The notes under the pieces: generated by a model
Seen by the model: only the letters and a program-made list of their open reading frames with translations
Told to the model about the DNA's origin: nothing
The model's database searches: none
Made by a program: the position numbers and the translations under genes
Shown here: piece after piece, positions 34,444 through 44,556 of the stretch
How the letters are laid out: the number at the start of each line of letters is the position of its first letter
Numbering within the stretch: position 1 is the first letter of the stretch
NCBI GenBank assembly: GCA_944384125.1
Contig: CALWSF010000018.1
Coordinates: 1 to 64,000 of the forward strand
Source: an uncultured Lachnospiraceae bacterium
Lineage (GTDB): Bacteria > Bacillota > Clostridia > Lachnospirales > Lachnospiraceae
Direction of reading: 5' to 3'
DNA: 64,000 nucleotides

Positions 34444-35214
34444 ATGTGGAGAATCTCTGAGGTTAAATCAGACGGATGGAGTAATCTGAAAAAATATTAC
34501 TGGGCGGCCGTACTGGTGTCTCTGGTTGCTGCAATTCTTGGAAGCGGAAGCGGCGGAGGGAGTATCGGCGGAGTCATAGGAAAAATAGGTGATCTGGACG
34601 AAATAATCGGTATGTTTCTGGATAAGAGTATTGCTTTGATCTCTCTGAGTATAATACTTCCGATAATACTTCTTATTCTCGCTGCAGGTGCTGCAGTTGA
34701 CATCTTTATCGGAGGACCGATGCTGGTGGGAAGATGCCGCTTTTACTGTGAGAGCAGGGCGAGAGAAGGTTCTGCCGGCATTGAACGTGTGTTCTGGAGT
34801 TTTGGCTGCGGATCTTATCTGAATATTGTCAAAATCATGTTCTTTAAAAATCTGCGGCTTTTTCTCTGGACGCTGCTCCTGGTTATTCCCGGGATTTATA
34901 AATCCTATGAGTATGCCATGATCCCTTATATTTTATCAGAGAACCCTGATATGGACAGCCGTGATGTTTTTGCTGCATCAAAAGAAATGATGGAAGGAAA
35001 CCGTTTTCATCTGTTCCTTACTCAGCTGTCTTTTGTCGGATGGGATATCCTCGGCGTTCTTTTGTGCTGCATCGGAACAATTTTTGTGAGACCTTATTAT
35101 GAAGCTGTGGAAACAGAGGTATATATGAGACTGCGCGGCGGCGATACTGTAAAGACAGACGGAGAGATGGAAGTAATTCCTGTTAAGGAGGATGAAAATG
35201 ATGCAGGATATTGA
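34444..35214 (+). CDS. DUF975 family membrane protein
   Basis: 256 residues with about five membrane helices. The pattern RFYCESRAREGSAGIERVFWSFG plus LLVIPGIYKSYEYAMIPYIL and a late CCIGTIFVRPYYEA is that of DUF975 proteins, common in Firmicutes with unknown role. AAAAAAGGAGGTAAGC precedes the ATG. Its end overlaps the next small gene, so the two are probably co-translated. Confidence 0.83.
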   Translation: MWRISEVKSDGWSNLKKYYWAAVLVSLVAAILGSGSGGGSIGGVIGKIGDLDEIIGMFLDKSIALISLSIILPIILLILAAGAAVDIFIGGPMLVGRCRFYCESRAREGSAGIERVFWSFGCGSYLNIVKIMFFKNLRLFLWTLLLVIPGIYKSYEYAMIPYILSENPDMDSRDVFAASKEMMEGNRFHLFLTQLSFVGWDILGVLLCCIGTIFVRPYYEAVETEVYMRLRGGDTVKTDGEMEVIPVKEDENDAGY

Positions 35215-35464
35215 CAGAAAAGAGGAAAATAAGGCCCCGGAGACAGTTGCCTCTGATGAAGAGAAAATCTCCGGGGATGGCGGTCTGACTCTTGAGGAGG
35301 AGAATGAACTGCTTCGCAGAGAGATAGAGCGGATGAAAGAGAAAAACCTCAAGGAAAAGCTTTATGATCATGTGCATGTTTCGGTCAGAACGATGGATAT
35401 TTTCATCGGATTTATGCTGTTTCTGCTGGCAGCTGTGATTATACTGGGACTTCTTGACAGATAA
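35198..35464 (+). CDS. small coiled-coil membrane protein
   Basis: About 88 residues. A charged N-terminal half with a coiled-coil stretch (LEEENELLRREIERMKEKNLKEK) is followed by one membrane helix near the C-terminus (MDIFIGFMLFLLAAVIILGLL). AAGGAGG at 35185-35191 fits a start at 35198 or 35201 better than the ATG at 35192. It overlaps the DUF975 gene. Function unknown; perhaps an accessory of the DUF975 protein. Confidence 0.75.
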   Translation: MMQDIDRKEENKAPETVASDEEKISGDGGLTLEEENELLRREIERMKEKNLKEKLYDHVHVSVRTMDIFIGFMLFLLAAVIILGLLDR

Positions 35465-35472
35465 AAGTGCTT

Positions 35473-35919
35473 TTACTGCATAGCCAGCCGGCTGTTCTGA
35501 TATTCGCCGGTAAAAGTGACATCCCGGCCGAACCAGGAAGGGGGCTGAAAAGACAGGGCCTCCTCCTTGGTGGGAAATTCTACTTCAGCCAGGATAAGAC
35601 CCTCAAAGTGACCTGCAAAACAGTCCAGTTCAATGGTATATGCAGTATTTTCCAGCGGAATACGGTATCTCTTTTTTGTCAGAACACGTCCGTCCGTTTT
35701 GGTAAGAAGGTGGCGGTATGATTCTTCAGTAAGAGGAAGGTTATATTCTTCCCGGGCCATAAGTCCTTTTGATTTGTAGGTCAGATAGAACTGATCATCC
35801 TCCCTTCGGATGCGGATGGTGGGGCTGGTGCACAGATAGGCCTGTTCAATGACAGAGAAGGGGTATTCATCCGGATTAAAGGGGATAGAGTCAATCAGAT
35901 ATTTTCTTTCTATTTCCAT
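35473..35919 (-). CDS. CYTH domain protein
   Basis: 148 residues covering the whole domain. The signature EIERKYLI (ExExK) is at residues 2-9. RIRRE, LTYKSK and ELDCFAGHFEGLILAEVEF supply the remaining tunnel charges of the triphosphate tunnel metalloenzyme fold. Members hydrolyse inorganic triphosphate or act as class IV adenylate cyclases; bacterial single-domain forms are mostly triphosphatases. The ATG at 35919 has AAAGGAGA upstream; the frame opens earlier but has no site. Its end is 8 bases from the convergent small membrane gene. Confidence 0.88.
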   Translation of the reverse strand: MEIERKYLIDSIPFNPDEYPFSVIEQAYLCTSPTIRIRREDDQFYLTYKSKGLMAREEYNLPLTEESYRHLLTKTDGRVLTKKRYRIPLENTAYTIELDCFAGHFEGLILAEVEFPTKEEALSFQPPSWFGRDVTFTGEYQNSRLAMQ

Positions 35920-36128
35920 AATGTCTCCTTTCCCGGTGCGGTTTGCTGCACTGGTTTTTTCTGTTTCTGAAGACAAGTATACCATAATTGCGCTGCAGGA
36001 TACAGAAAATAAAAAATGTCCCGTGACAAACAGAAAAGATTCCGCTATAATGTGGTTGCAGCCGGGGCAAAACTGCGCGGTATCAGTCTGCCCGGTAAAA
36101 CAGATTTTTGTACAGAAGGGTAGAGAGC

Positions 36129-36821
36129 ATGGGAAAGCTTTGGACATGGATAAGAAGTAACTGGTATTATCTTACAGGACTTTATCTGTTTGTTTTTCTG
36201 GCGGGTTTTTTCCTCGTTGAGCAGATTGTGACGGAGCCGGTGTATGTCATCCACAGCACGGTGGATGACTGGATACCATTTAATGAATGGTTTGTTCTGC
36301 CATATTTTCTGTGGTATATCTGGATTCCGCTTTTTATGATTATTCTGATGTTTCACGACAGAGCGGCATATCTGAGATTTTGTTTTGTCATGTTTGTGGG
36401 TGCAACCGCATGCCTGATTATTTATGTGCTCTGGCCCAATGGACTTGACCTCAGACAGCCGATAGAGGGAGAAAATTTCTGTGCGGATATTGTGCGTTTT
36501 CTGCGACGGGCAGATTCGCCGTATAATGTGTGTCCCTCTCTTCACGTGTCGAGTACGGTTGCCGTACATCTGGCCGTATGCCGTTCGCGTATTTATGGAA
36601 ACCGGCCGTGGGTAAAGTTTCTGTCGCTGACTGTTACAGTACTGATCTGTATGTCTGCTGTATTTGTGAAACAGCATTCTGTAATAGATGTGATCTGCGG
36701 CTGGCTCCTGAGCCAGGGACTGAACCTGGCAGCGGATCGGATTTTCAGGCGTGCATCAGACGGATCCGGGGTTTTGGGCACAGCAGAGTATTTAAGCACG
36801 GAGAGTGCGGATAACAGTTGA
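36129..36821 (+). CDS. PAP2-family phosphatase (membrane)
   Basis: About 230 residues with five to six helices. CPSLHVSSTVAVHL holds the PSxH motif and VKQHSVIDVICGW the HxxxD motif of PAP2/phosphatidic acid phosphatases. The first KxxxxxxRP motif is not obvious, as in the AUR1/inositol-type branch. It probably dephosphorylates a lipid phosphate (phosphatidate or undecaprenyl pyrophosphate) at the membrane. GGTAGAGAG precedes the ATG. The DJ-1 gene follows 25 bases downstream. Confidence 0.85.
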   Translation: MGKLWTWIRSNWYYLTGLYLFVFLAGFFLVEQIVTEPVYVIHSTVDDWIPFNEWFVLPYFLWYIWIPLFMIILMFHDRAAYLRFCFVMFVGATACLIIYVLWPNGLDLRQPIEGENFCADIVRFLRRADSPYNVCPSLHVSSTVAVHLAVCRSRIYGNRPWVKFLSLTVTVLICMSAVFVKQHSVIDVICGWLLSQGLNLAADRIFRRASDGSGVLGTAEYLSTESADNS

Positions 36822-36846
36822 TTTTGGAAAGGAGAGAGGAAGTAAT

Positions 36847-37401
36847 ATGGCACATGTATATGCGTTTATGGCAGATGGATTTGAGGAGGTTGAGTGTCTT
36901 GCGACAGCTGATGTACTGATCCGGGCGGGAGTGAAGGTTACTCTTGTTTCAGTTACGGGGCGTAGGGAGGTAAAAGGGTCACACGGTTTTTCTGTCCGTG
37001 CGGACGTCCTTTTTGACGAGGCGGATCTGACGAAAGCGGATCTTCTGTTCCTTCCGGGGGGGATGCCGGGGACAAAGAATCTTCTGGCCTGCAAGCCTCT
37101 GTGTGACGCTCTGGTCAGGGCAAACGGAGAGGGGAAACGTCTTGCGGCAATCTGTGCTGCTCCCAGCATTCTGGGTCAGCTGGGGCTGTTAAAAGACAGA
37201 CGGGCAACCTGTTATCCCGGCTTTGAGGATGCTCTTTCCGGTGCAAAGCTCACAGGAGCAGGCGTTGTGACAGACGGAAATATCACGACAGCCCGGGGAC
37301 TGGGATATGCTCTTGATCTGGGAATTGAGCTGGCATCTCTTCTGGCCGATCGGCCCACAGCTCTTCATGTGAAGGAATCGATCCAGTATGATCAGGTCTG
37401 A
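36847..37401 (+). CDS. DJ-1/PfpI family protein
   Basis: 184 residues. DGFEEVE gives the conserved Glu16; Cys103 in AAICAAPSILG is the nucleophilic elbow. FLPGGMPG is the loop after the Rossmann strand. Resembles DJ-1/YajL/ThiJ, whose members act as glyoxalases or protein deglycases; no specific role here. AAAGGAGAGAGG precedes the ATG at 36847; an earlier in-frame start at 36805 would overlap the PAP2 gene. Confidence 0.9.
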   Translation: MAHVYAFMADGFEEVECLATADVLIRAGVKVTLVSVTGRREVKGSHGFSVRADVLFDEADLTKADLLFLPGGMPGTKNLLACKPLCDALVRANGEGKRLAAICAAPSILGQLGLLKDRRATCYPGFEDALSGAKLTGAGVVTDGNITTARGLGYALDLGIELASLLADRPTALHVKESIQYDQV

Positions 37402-37457
37402 AAGGACGGTTTTCACAGTTTTTTTAATAATTTGTACTGGTATTTGCATGGGGGATA

Positions 37458-37466
37458 TGATATAAT
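37458..37466 (+). promoter_or_regulatory. extended -10 promoter of tig
   Basis: TGATATAAT: extended TGN and perfect TATAAT at 37461-37466, about 70 bases before the tig start. No strong -35. A short GC-rich inverted repeat (CGCC...GGCG) lies in the leader. Confidence 0.55.
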
Positions 37467-37533
37467 GCTATCTTGAAGTGTAGCGCCTGCCAGAATGGCG
37501 GTTCACATATAGAAGCAAGGAGGACCCCTTAAA

Positions 37534-38820
37534 ATGAGTTTACAGGTAGAAAAATTAGAAAAGAACATGGCGAAGCTGACCATTGAAGTTCCGGCAGAGG
37601 AATTTGATGCGGCAGTCAAGGCGGCATACAACCGCAATAAAGGAAGATTTACGGTTCCCGGATTCAGAAAAGGAAAGGCTCCCCAGGCGATGCTTGAGAA
37701 GATGTACGGAGCGGGGATTTTTTATGAGGATGCAGCCAATGCAGTAATCGATGCTTCCTACCCGAAGGCAGCAGATGAGTGCGAGGATGAGATTGTTTCC
37801 TCTCCGGAGATCAACGTAACACAGATCGAGAAGGGAAAGCCCTTCATCTATGAGGCAACGGTAGCTCTGAAGCCGGAAGTTGTTCTGGGAGAATACAAAG
37901 GCATTGAGGTAGAGAAAACCGAGGCCAGTGTTACGGACGAGGATGTTGATGCCGAGATCATGGCAGCCCGCAGAAAGAACGGACGTCTCATCACGATCGA
38001 GGATGGTCCTATTGAGGACGGAGACAATACGATTATTGACTTTACCGGCTATATTGACGGAAAGACATTTGACGGCGGTACCGGCAAGGATTATCCGCTT
38101 ATGATTGGTTCCCACTCTTTCATTGATACTTTTGAGGAGCAGCTTATCGGTAAGAAGGCAGGCGAGACCTGTGAGGTAAATGTGACGTTCCCGGCAGAGT
38201 ATCACTCAGAGGAACTGGCAGGCAAACCTGCAAAATTTGATGTAACAATCAAAGAAGTAAAGAGAAATGAGCTTCCGGAACTCAATGATGAGTTTGCAAG
38301 CGAGGTCTCCGATTTCGATACTCTGGAGGAATATAAAAAGGACGTTCGGGCAAAACTTCAGGAGAAGAAGGATCGCGAAGCGGCCACACAGAATGAGAAT
38401 AAAGTAATCGAGAAAGTAATCGAGAATGCCCAGATGGAGATTCCCCAGGCAATGATCGATACTCAGGCAAGAGGAATGGTTGAGGATTATGCACGCCGTC
38501 TTCAGAGCCAGGGACTCAATATTAACGACTACATGAAATACACGGGTATGACAGCTGAGAAGCTGATGGATCAGATGCGTCCGGAGGCAGAGAGAAGAAT
38601 CAAGACAAGACTCGTTCTTGAGAAAGTAGTCGAAGTTGAGAATGTACAGGTTTCCGATGAGAAGCTGGACGAGCAGCTTGATAAAATGGCAGCATCCTAT
38701 CAGATGGACGCAGCTAAGCTGAAGGAAATGATTGGCGAGCATGAAAAAGATCAGATCCGTGAGGACCTGAAGGTTCAGGAGGCCATTGACTTCCTGGTTG
38801 CTCAGGCAAAGCTTGCCTGA
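37534..38820 (+). CDS. tig: trigger factor
   Basis: 428 residues, full length. The ribosome-docking signature GFRKGKAP is at 43-50. The FKBP-like peptidyl-prolyl isomerase domain spans about 150-240 (DFTGYIDGKTFDGGTGKDYPLMIGSHSF), and the helical chaperone arms run from about 250 to the end. It sits at the ribosome exit tunnel and shields nascent chains. AGGAGGACCCCTT precedes the ATG. It is followed by clpP, clpX and lon, the standard quality-control order. Confidence 0.97.
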   Translation: MSLQVEKLEKNMAKLTIEVPAEEFDAAVKAAYNRNKGRFTVPGFRKGKAPQAMLEKMYGAGIFYEDAANAVIDASYPKAADECEDEIVSSPEINVTQIEKGKPFIYEATVALKPEVVLGEYKGIEVEKTEASVTDEDVDAEIMAARRKNGRLITIEDGPIEDGDNTIIDFTGYIDGKTFDGGTGKDYPLMIGSHSFIDTFEEQLIGKKAGETCEVNVTFPAEYHSEELAGKPAKFDVTIKEVKRNELPELNDEFASEVSDFDTLEEYKKDVRAKLQEKKDREAATQNENKVIEKVIENAQMEIPQAMIDTQARGMVEDYARRLQSQGLNINDYMKYTGMTAEKLMDQMRPEAERRIKTRLVLEKVVEVENVQVSDEKLDEQLDKMAASYQMDAAKLKEMIGEHEKDQIREDLKVQEAIDFLVAQAKLA

Positions 38821-38889
38821 GAGATATAGGCAATTTATGCCGGCATTTGCAGATCAGGTCTGAACGGCGGCATATAATATGGTAGCAGG

Positions 38890-38938
38890 GCAAAATTCTA
38901 TGGCGCAGTAAGGCGCTGTAGAATTTTGTGTCATTTTT
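38890..38938 (+). terminator. terminator-like hairpin between tig and clpP
   Basis: CAAAATTCTATGGCGC pairs nearly perfectly with GCGCTGTAGAATTTTG, followed by TGTCATTTTTAT. It may end tig transcription or lower read-through into clpP. Confidence 0.65.
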
Positions 38939-38955
38939 ATATAGGAGGAATAACT

Positions 38956-39537
38956 ATGAGTTTAGTACCCTATGTTCTTGAATCAACCAGCCGGGGAGAG
39001 CGGACTTATGATATTTATTCCCGGCTGCTGAAAGATCGTATTATTTTCCTGGGAGAAGAGGTAAACGATGTCACAGCCAGCCTGGTAGTGGCACAGCTGC
39101 TTTTCCTTGAGGCAGAGGATCCCAACAAGGACATTAATCTTTATATCAACAGTCCGGGCGGATCTGTTACTGCGGGAATGGCGATCTATGATACGATGAA
39201 CTACATCAAATGCGATGTTTCCACGATCTGTCTTGGAATGGCTGCCAGCATGGGCGCTTTCCTTCTGGCGGGCGGAGCAAAGGGAAAGAGGTATGCTCTC
39301 CCCAATGCGGAAATAATGATTCATCAGCCTTCAGGCGGTGCCCGCGGTCAGGCAACGGAGATCCGGATTGTGGCGGAGCAGATTCTGCAGACGAGAAAGC
39401 GCCTGAACGAGATTCTGGCTGCAAACACAGGACAGCCGTATGAGGTAATCGAGAGAGATACCGAGCGGGACAATTATATGACGGCTCAGGAGGCCAAAGA
39501 GTACGGCCTGATTGACTGCGTGATTGAAAATCACTGA
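38956..39537 (+). CDS. clpP: ATP-dependent Clp protease proteolytic subunit
   Basis: 193 residues. Serine protease with Ser98 in AASMGAFLL and His123 in MIHQPSGG, completing the triad with the later Asp. Fourteen copies form the barrel that degrades proteins unfolded by ClpX or ClpC. The ATG at 38956 is chosen for AGGAGGAATAACT before it. ClpX is encoded 24 bases downstream. Confidence 0.97.
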   Translation: MSLVPYVLESTSRGERTYDIYSRLLKDRIIFLGEEVNDVTASLVVAQLLFLEAEDPNKDINLYINSPGGSVTAGMAIYDTMNYIKCDVSTICLGMAASMGAFLLAGGAKGKRYALPNAEIMIHQPSGGARGQATEIRIVAEQILQTRKRLNEILAANTGQPYEVIERDTERDNYMTAQEAKEYGLIDCVIENH

Positions 39538-39561
39538 GCTGGAAAGGATTGAGGTGGACAT

Positions 39562-40863
39562 ATGCCAGGCAGAACAGACGACAAGATTCGCTGCTCATTT
39601 TGCGGCAAGACGCAGGATCAGGTAAGGAAGCTGATCGCTGGTTCCGATAATGTATACATTTGTGATGACTGCATTGAGCTGTGTGCGGAAATTCTGGAGG
39701 AAGAGTTTGCCGATCAGAATGACAAAGGTCCGGATTTCAGCGGGATCAATCTGCTGAAACCCAAGGAGATCAAAGAGTTTCTGGATGAGTATGTGATTGG
39801 GCAGGATGAGGCAAAAAAGGTTCTCTCCGTTGCTGTTTATAATCATTACAAGAGGATTACATCCAAATCCAGTCAGGAAGTTGAACTTCAGAAGAGCAAT
39901 ATTCTGATGCTGGGACCGACAGGCTCCGGCAAGACATATCTGGCTCAGACCCTTGCCAAAATTCTGAATGTTCCCTTTGCCATTGCGGATGCTACAACGC
40001 TGACAGAGGCCGGCTATGTGGGAGAGGATGTGGAGAACATTCTTCTGAAAATTATTCAGGCGGCAGATTATGATGTCAGCAAGGCCGAATACGGAATCAT
40101 CTATATTGACGAGATTGACAAGATTACGAAAAAATCAGAGAATGTTTCCATTACCCGTGATGTATCCGGCGAGGGTGTTCAGCAGGCCCTTCTTAAAATT
40201 CTTGAAGGCACTGTTGCAAGCGTGCCTCCTCAGGGAGGAAGGAAGCATCCTCAGCAGGAGCTCATTCAGATTGATACGACAAACATTCTTTTCATCTGCG
40301 GCGGAGCTTTTGACGGTCTGGAAAAAATAATTGACAGCCGTCTCGGAGCCGGTTCCATAGGCTTTAACTCTGATATTGTGGATCGTAAGAATCAGGATAT
40401 TGATGAGCTTTTGAAGCAGGTTATGCCGCAGGATCTCACAAAGTTCGGACTTATTCCGGAGTTTATCGGCCGTGTGCCGATTACAGTAGCTCTGCAGACT
40501 CTGACGGAGGATGCGCTTGTGAAGATTCTCTGTGAGCCGAAGAATGCCCTGATGAAGCAGTACCAGGCGCTTCTTGATCTGGATGGAGTCAAGCTGGAAT
40601 TTACGGAGGACGCGCTCCGGGCAATCGCGCACATGGCAGTAGAGAGAAAGACAGGTGCGAGAGGCCTTCGCTCCATTATGGAGTCGATTATGATGGATAT
40701 CATGTACGAGATACCGTCTGACTCCACCATTGGAATCTGCACGATCACAAAGGATGTGGTAGAGGGGCTGAGCGAACCGGAACTTGTGTACCGGGATAAT
40801 ACAGTACCCCGAAAGTCATTTCCAGGGCGGTTAAAAAAGGATAAGACAGGCGAAATTGCCTAG
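39562..40863 (+). CDS. clpX: ATP-dependent Clp protease ATP-binding subunit ClpX
   Basis: 433 residues. N-terminal zinc-binding domain with four Cys (CSFCGK...CDDCIELC). Walker A GPTGSGKT at 118-125, Walker [11 protein letters not shown], sensor residues in the GARGLR segment. AAA+ unfoldase that feeds ClpP. It lies directly after clpP and ends at a hairpin before lon. Confidence 0.97.
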   Translation: MPGRTDDKIRCSFCGKTQDQVRKLIAGSDNVYICDDCIELCAEILEEEFADQNDKGPDFSGINLLKPKEIKEFLDEYVIGQDEAKKVLSVAVYNHYKRITSKSSQEVELQKSNILMLGPTGSGKTYLAQTLAKILNVPFAIADATTLTEAGYVGEDVENILLKIIQAADYDVSKAEYGIIYIDEIDKITKKSENVSITRDVSGEGVQQALLKILEGTVASVPPQGGRKHPQQELIQIDTTNILFICGGAFDGLEKIIDSRLGAGSIGFNSDIVDRKNQDIDELLKQVMPQDLTKFGLIPEFIGRVPITVALQTLTEDALVKILCEPKNALMKQYQALLDLDGVKLEFTEDALRAIAHMAVERKTGARGLRSIMESIMMDIMYEIPSDSTIGICTITKDVVEGLSEPELVYRDNTVPRKSFPGRLKKDKTGEIA

Positions 40864-40872
40864 TGATACAGG

Positions 40873-40920
40873 AGAAAGGGGTTTGTAAGATGAAGCTGTT
40901 CATTTTACAAATCCCTTTTC
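40873..40920 (+). terminator. hairpin between clpX and lon
   Basis: AAAGGGGTTTGTAA pairs with TTACAAATCCCTTTT; the T-tract is short (TTTTC). It may be a partial terminator. Confidence 0.55.
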
Positions 40921-40947
40921 CATAACGGAAAAAATACCGGGAGACAA

Positions 40948-43266
40948 ATGATGGAAAATAATAATGTGACAATGCCTGTGATAGCGCTTCGGGGACTTAC
41001 AGTGCTGCCGCAGATGAATATAAATTTTGATATCATAAGGGGAAAATCCATCGCTGCGGTTGAAAAGGCCATGGTGGGGGATCAGAGAGTATTTCTTGTT
41101 GCGCAGAAAAGGCCGGACGATATGTCGCCGGGGCTGGACGGACTTTACAGAGTCGGAACGATCGGATTTGTAAAGCAGCTGGTAAAAATGCCGGGGGGAA
41201 TGATCCGTGTTACGGTTGAAGGGCAGGAGAGAGCTCAGATTCTCGAGCTGGATAACGGAGAGGAATATTACGAAGCGAAGATCGAAGTTCTGGAGCCGGT
41301 TGAGGATGACCTGAGTGATATTGAAAAAGAGGCAATGAGCCGTATCCTGAAAGAGAAGCTTGAGGAATATGACCAGTTTAACTCGGCTGCCGGGAAGGAA
41401 TTTCTGGGTTCGATTCTTTCGCTGCCCTCAGTGGAAGAACTTATGCAGCAGATTGCAATCCAGTTTCCGTGGAGTTATGATGCAAGGCAGCGGATGCTTG
41501 AAGCTTCCAGCTTAAGTGCGCTCTATGAAACGGAGCTGGAGCTGATCATGACAGAGGCGGAGGTTTACCGCGTTAAGAGGGAGTTTCAGGCCAAGGTAAA
41601 GGGAGCTATCGATAAAAACCAGAAAGATTATATCCTCAGAGAACAGATGCGCGTTCTCCGTGAGGAACTGGGAGAGGACAGTCCTGTCTCGGAAGCTGAT
41701 GAACTCAAAGAGCAGCTGGATGCTCTGAAAGCGGGCAAAGAAATCAAGGAAAGAATCCTCAAGGAGATAAACCGTTTTAAATCCATGCCCTCCGGAAGTC
41801 AGGATGCCAATGTCCTCCGGACTTATATTGAAACGGTTCTGGAGCTTCCGTGGAACAGAGTGACAAAGGATAATACGGATCTTAAGCATGCCAGTGAAAT
41901 ACTGGAAGAGGATCACTATGGGCTTGAGGAAGTAAAAAAGAGAGTTCTTGAATACCTGGCTGTCAGGATTCTGACGAAAAAGGGCACGAGTCCCATTTTG
42001 TGTCTGGTAGGACCGCCCGGAACGGGAAAAACATCTATTGCCCGCTCCATAGCGAGAGCTTTGGGAAAGAAATATGTGCGGATCAGTCTGGGAGGAGTCC
42101 GGGATGAAGCGGAGATTCGCGGCCACCGAAAAACGTATGTGGGAGCGATGCCGGGACGAATTGTAGAGGGACTTAAGCAGGCGGGAGTGAGCAATCCGCT
42201 GATGCTTCTGGATGAGCTTGACAAGGTCAGCAGCGACTATCGGGGAGATACGGCTTCAGCACTTCTGGAGGTCCTGGACAGTGAACAGAATGTCCGGTTC
42301 AGGGATCACTATGTTGAGCTTCCCATAGATCTTTCCGAAGTGCTTTTTGTTGCTACGGCCAATACAACTTCAACAATTGCCCGTCCCCTGCTTGATCGAA
42401 TGGAAATAATCGAGGTAAGCAGTTATACGGAGAATGAAAAGTACCATATAGGGAAAAAATATCTCATCCGCAAACAGATGGAGAAAAACGGGCTTACGAC
42501 AAAACAGCTTACTATTTCGGACGGTGCTCTGAGAAAAATAATTCATAATTATACGAGAGAGGCCGGAGTGCGGAATCTGGAACGGCGAATCGGAGATATA
42601 TGCCGAAAATCAGCCAGGGAGATTCTGGAAAAGAAGAAAGCATCTGTCCGGGTAACAGAGAAAAATCTGGATAAATATCTGGGGCGGGAGAAGGTTCTTT
42701 TTGAGCGCGCGTCCGGGGAAGACCTGGTCGGTATCGCCAGAGGGCTTGCCTGGACCAGTGTGGGGGGAGATACCCTGCAGATTGAGGTAAATGTGATGCC
42801 GGGCAAGGGAACGCTTCTCATGACAGGCCAGATGGGCGATGTGATGAAGGAGTCAGCTCAGACAGCACTTACATATGTTCGTTCTGTGGCATCATCCGGG
42901 TACGGTGTTGCGGAAGATTATTTTGAGTGCCATGACATACATATTCATATCCCTGAGGGGGCCGTTCCGAAGGACGGTCCGTCCGCCGGCATTACCATGG
43001 CGACAGCGATGCTCTCTGCCGTGACGGGGCTTCCTGTTTCCGGACGGGTTGCCATGACAGGCGAGATAACGCTGCGCGGGCATGTGCTTATGATAGGCGG
43101 CCTGAAGGAAAAACTGCTGGCGGCTCAGATGGCTCATGTTGAGAAGGTTCTGGTTCCGGAAAAGAACAGACCCGATGTGGAAGAGCTCTCAAAGGAGATT
43201 ACAAAGGGACTTGAGATTGTTTATGTGAAGGAAATGGAAGAAGTGCTGAAGCAGGCTCTTGCATAG
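40948..43266 (+). CDS. lon: ATP-dependent Lon protease
   Basis: 772 residues, standard LonA. The substrate-binding N-domain (about 1-200) is followed by the AAA+ domain with Walker [10 protein letters not shown] near 355 and LDELDKV. The protease domain has Ser679 in PKDGPSAG and Lys in GLKEKLLAA. It degrades damaged and regulatory proteins in the cytoplasm. GGGAGACAA lies before the ATG; the second ATG three bases later is equally possible. The GTPase gene follows at 25 bases. Confidence 0.97.
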   Translation: MMENNNVTMPVIALRGLTVLPQMNINFDIIRGKSIAAVEKAMVGDQRVFLVAQKRPDDMSPGLDGLYRVGTIGFVKQLVKMPGGMIRVTVEGQERAQILELDNGEEYYEAKIEVLEPVEDDLSDIEKEAMSRILKEKLEEYDQFNSAAGKEFLGSILSLPSVEELMQQIAIQFPWSYDARQRMLEASSLSALYETELELIMTEAEVYRVKREFQAKVKGAIDKNQKDYILREQMRVLREELGEDSPVSEADELKEQLDALKAGKEIKERILKEINRFKSMPSGSQDANVLRTYIETVLELPWNRVTKDNTDLKHASEILEEDHYGLEEVKKRVLEYLAVRILTKKGTSPILCLVGPPGTGKTSIARSIARALGKKYVRISLGGVRDEAEIRGHRKTYVGAMPGRIVEGLKQAGVSNPLMLLDELDKVSSDYRGDTASALLEVLDSEQNVRFRDHYVELPIDLSEVLFVATANTTSTIARPLLDRMEIIEVSSYTENEKYHIGKKYLIRKQMEKNGLTTKQLTISDGALRKIIHNYTREAGVRNLERRIGDICRKSAREILEKKKASVRVTEKNLDKYLGREKVLFERASGEDLVGIARGLAWTSVGGDTLQIEVNVMPGKGTLLMTGQMGDVMKESAQTALTYVRSVASSGYGVAEDYFECHDIHIHIPEGAVPKDGPSAGITMATAMLSAVTGLPVSGRVAMTGEITLRGHVLMIGGLKEKLLAAQMAHVEKVLVPEKNRPDVEELSKEITKGLEIVYVKEMEEVLKQALA

Positions 43267-43291
43267 GGAGAAACGGACGGAGGAGATAAAA

Positions 43292-43900
43292 ATGATTATT
43301 CGTGACGTAAATCTGGAAACTGTGTGCGGAATAACCAGCAAGCTTCCGGCCAATACACAGCCGGAATTTGCGTTTGCCGGAAAGTCAAACGTGGGGAAGT
43401 CTTCCCTTATCAACGCACTTATGAACCGGAAGGCATATGCCAGGACTTCAGCACAGCCGGGCAAAACGCAGACGATCAATTTTTATCATATAAATGATGC
43501 GTTTTACTATGTGGATCTTCCGGGATACGGATATGCAAGGGTCAGTGTTGAGGTCAAGGCAAAATGGGGAAAGATGATTGAAAATTATCTCCACAAATCT
43601 GCAATGCTGCGCTGCGTTTTTCTGCTCATAGATATCCGGCATGAGCCGTCAGAAAATGACAGGATGATGTATGACTGGATTGTTTCACAGGGATTTCAGC
43701 CCATTCTGATTGCTACAAAAGCGGACAAAATAAAGAGGAGTCAGCTGGATAAGCAGATTAAAATTCTGAGAACCGGACTCGGGATCGGAAAAGAAGTTCG
43801 GGTAATACCTTTTTCAGCCGAGACAAAACAGGGCCGGGATGAAATATGGTCGTGTATAGAGGCTCAGATGGAGCCGGAAGAGGAAAATACAGTTTCATAG
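43292..43900 (+). CDS. yihA: ribosome-biogenesis GTPase YihA/YsxC/EngB
   Basis: 202 residues. G1 GKSNVGKSS, G3 DLPGYGYA, G4 TKAD and G5-like SAET are present. It takes part in large-subunit ribosome assembly. The ATG at 43292 is chosen for GGAGGAGATAAAA before it. It lies directly after lon, a conserved arrangement in Clostridia and bacilli. Confidence 0.96.
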   Translation: MIIRDVNLETVCGITSKLPANTQPEFAFAGKSNVGKSSLINALMNRKAYARTSAQPGKTQTINFYHINDAFYYVDLPGYGYARVSVEVKAKWGKMIENYLHKSAMLRCVFLLIDIRHEPSENDRMMYDWIVSQGFQPILIATKADKIKRSQLDKQIKILRTGLGIGKEVRVIPFSAETKQGRDEIWSCIEAQMEPEEENTVS

Positions 43901-43904
43901 TATG

Positions 43905-43960
43905 AAAAAAAGTGCCGCTCAGTCATCTGTTTTGATGATTTTGCGGCACTCTCTTTTTTG
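43905..43960. terminator. bidirectional terminator
   Basis: AGTGCCGC (43911-43918) pairs with GCGGCACT (43943-43950), extended by GTCATC/GATGAT. A and T tracts flank it, serving both yihA and the convergent DUF4364 gene. Confidence 0.8.
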
Positions 43961-43978
43961 CTGTCTTTTGGTGCTTTT

Positions 43979-44518
43979 TCATGCTTTTTTCGCTGAGCTG
44001 TCTGTCATCAGTGTTTTCATGATATAGGCATAAATCTCCTGGCTCTGATTTTTCCAGTGACTGCACATAATTTCGGCCTGATCCTTGTCGGGTACGGATA
44101 CATCAAGATTGATCAGAACATTTTTTCCTTCCCGCACTTCACAGTGAACAATATAGTCCTGATTGGTGGACTTATAAAAATCTGACACAACACCGACTTC
44201 ATTGCGCATACGGAACCGGTTTTCTTTCAGATATTCATCCATATCCCGGATGATGGCAGGAGAAATCTTTTTCCCGAAAAATTCCAGCGTTTCCTCGCCC
44301 TCTTTTGTGATCTCATAGCGTGAGCTGTTGTGCAGTGTCTCCATTTTTATCAGACCGGCCTCCAGAAGTTCGTTTAGCGCCTGCTGAAGAGTAAAGTATG
44401 TGGTGTATTCCCGATCCAGGAAAAAATTGGAAAGCTGGGCGTTGGTCAGAGGAAAATTGACCTGTTTCAGCATATAGAGATTCATAAGTTTATAGAGCGT
44501 CATAGGTTCGGAAAGCAT
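43979..44518 (-). CDS. DUF4364 family protein (winged-helix-like)
   Basis: 179 residues. Residues about 1-80 look like a winged-helix region (LMNLYMLKQVNFPLTNAQLSNFF, FTLQQALNELLEAGLIKM, then SSRYEITKEGEETLEFF). The C-terminal half (VHCEVREGKNVLINLDVSVPDKDQAE) is beta-rich. The DUF4364 family is common in Clostridia and probably acts as a transcription regulator, but targets are unknown. It lies 38 bases after the malic enzyme gene on the same strand. Confidence 0.85.
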   Translation of the reverse strand: MLSEPMTLYKLMNLYMLKQVNFPLTNAQLSNFFLDREYTTYFTLQQALNELLEAGLIKMETLHNSSRYEITKEGEETLEFFGKKISPAIIRDMDEYLKENRFRMRNEVGVVSDFYKSTNQDYIVHCEVREGKNVLINLDVSVPDKDQAEIMCSHWKNQSQEIYAYIMKTLMTDSSAKKA

Positions 44519-44556
44519 GAAAAAGAACTCCTTTTTAATATAATTGATAAATATAT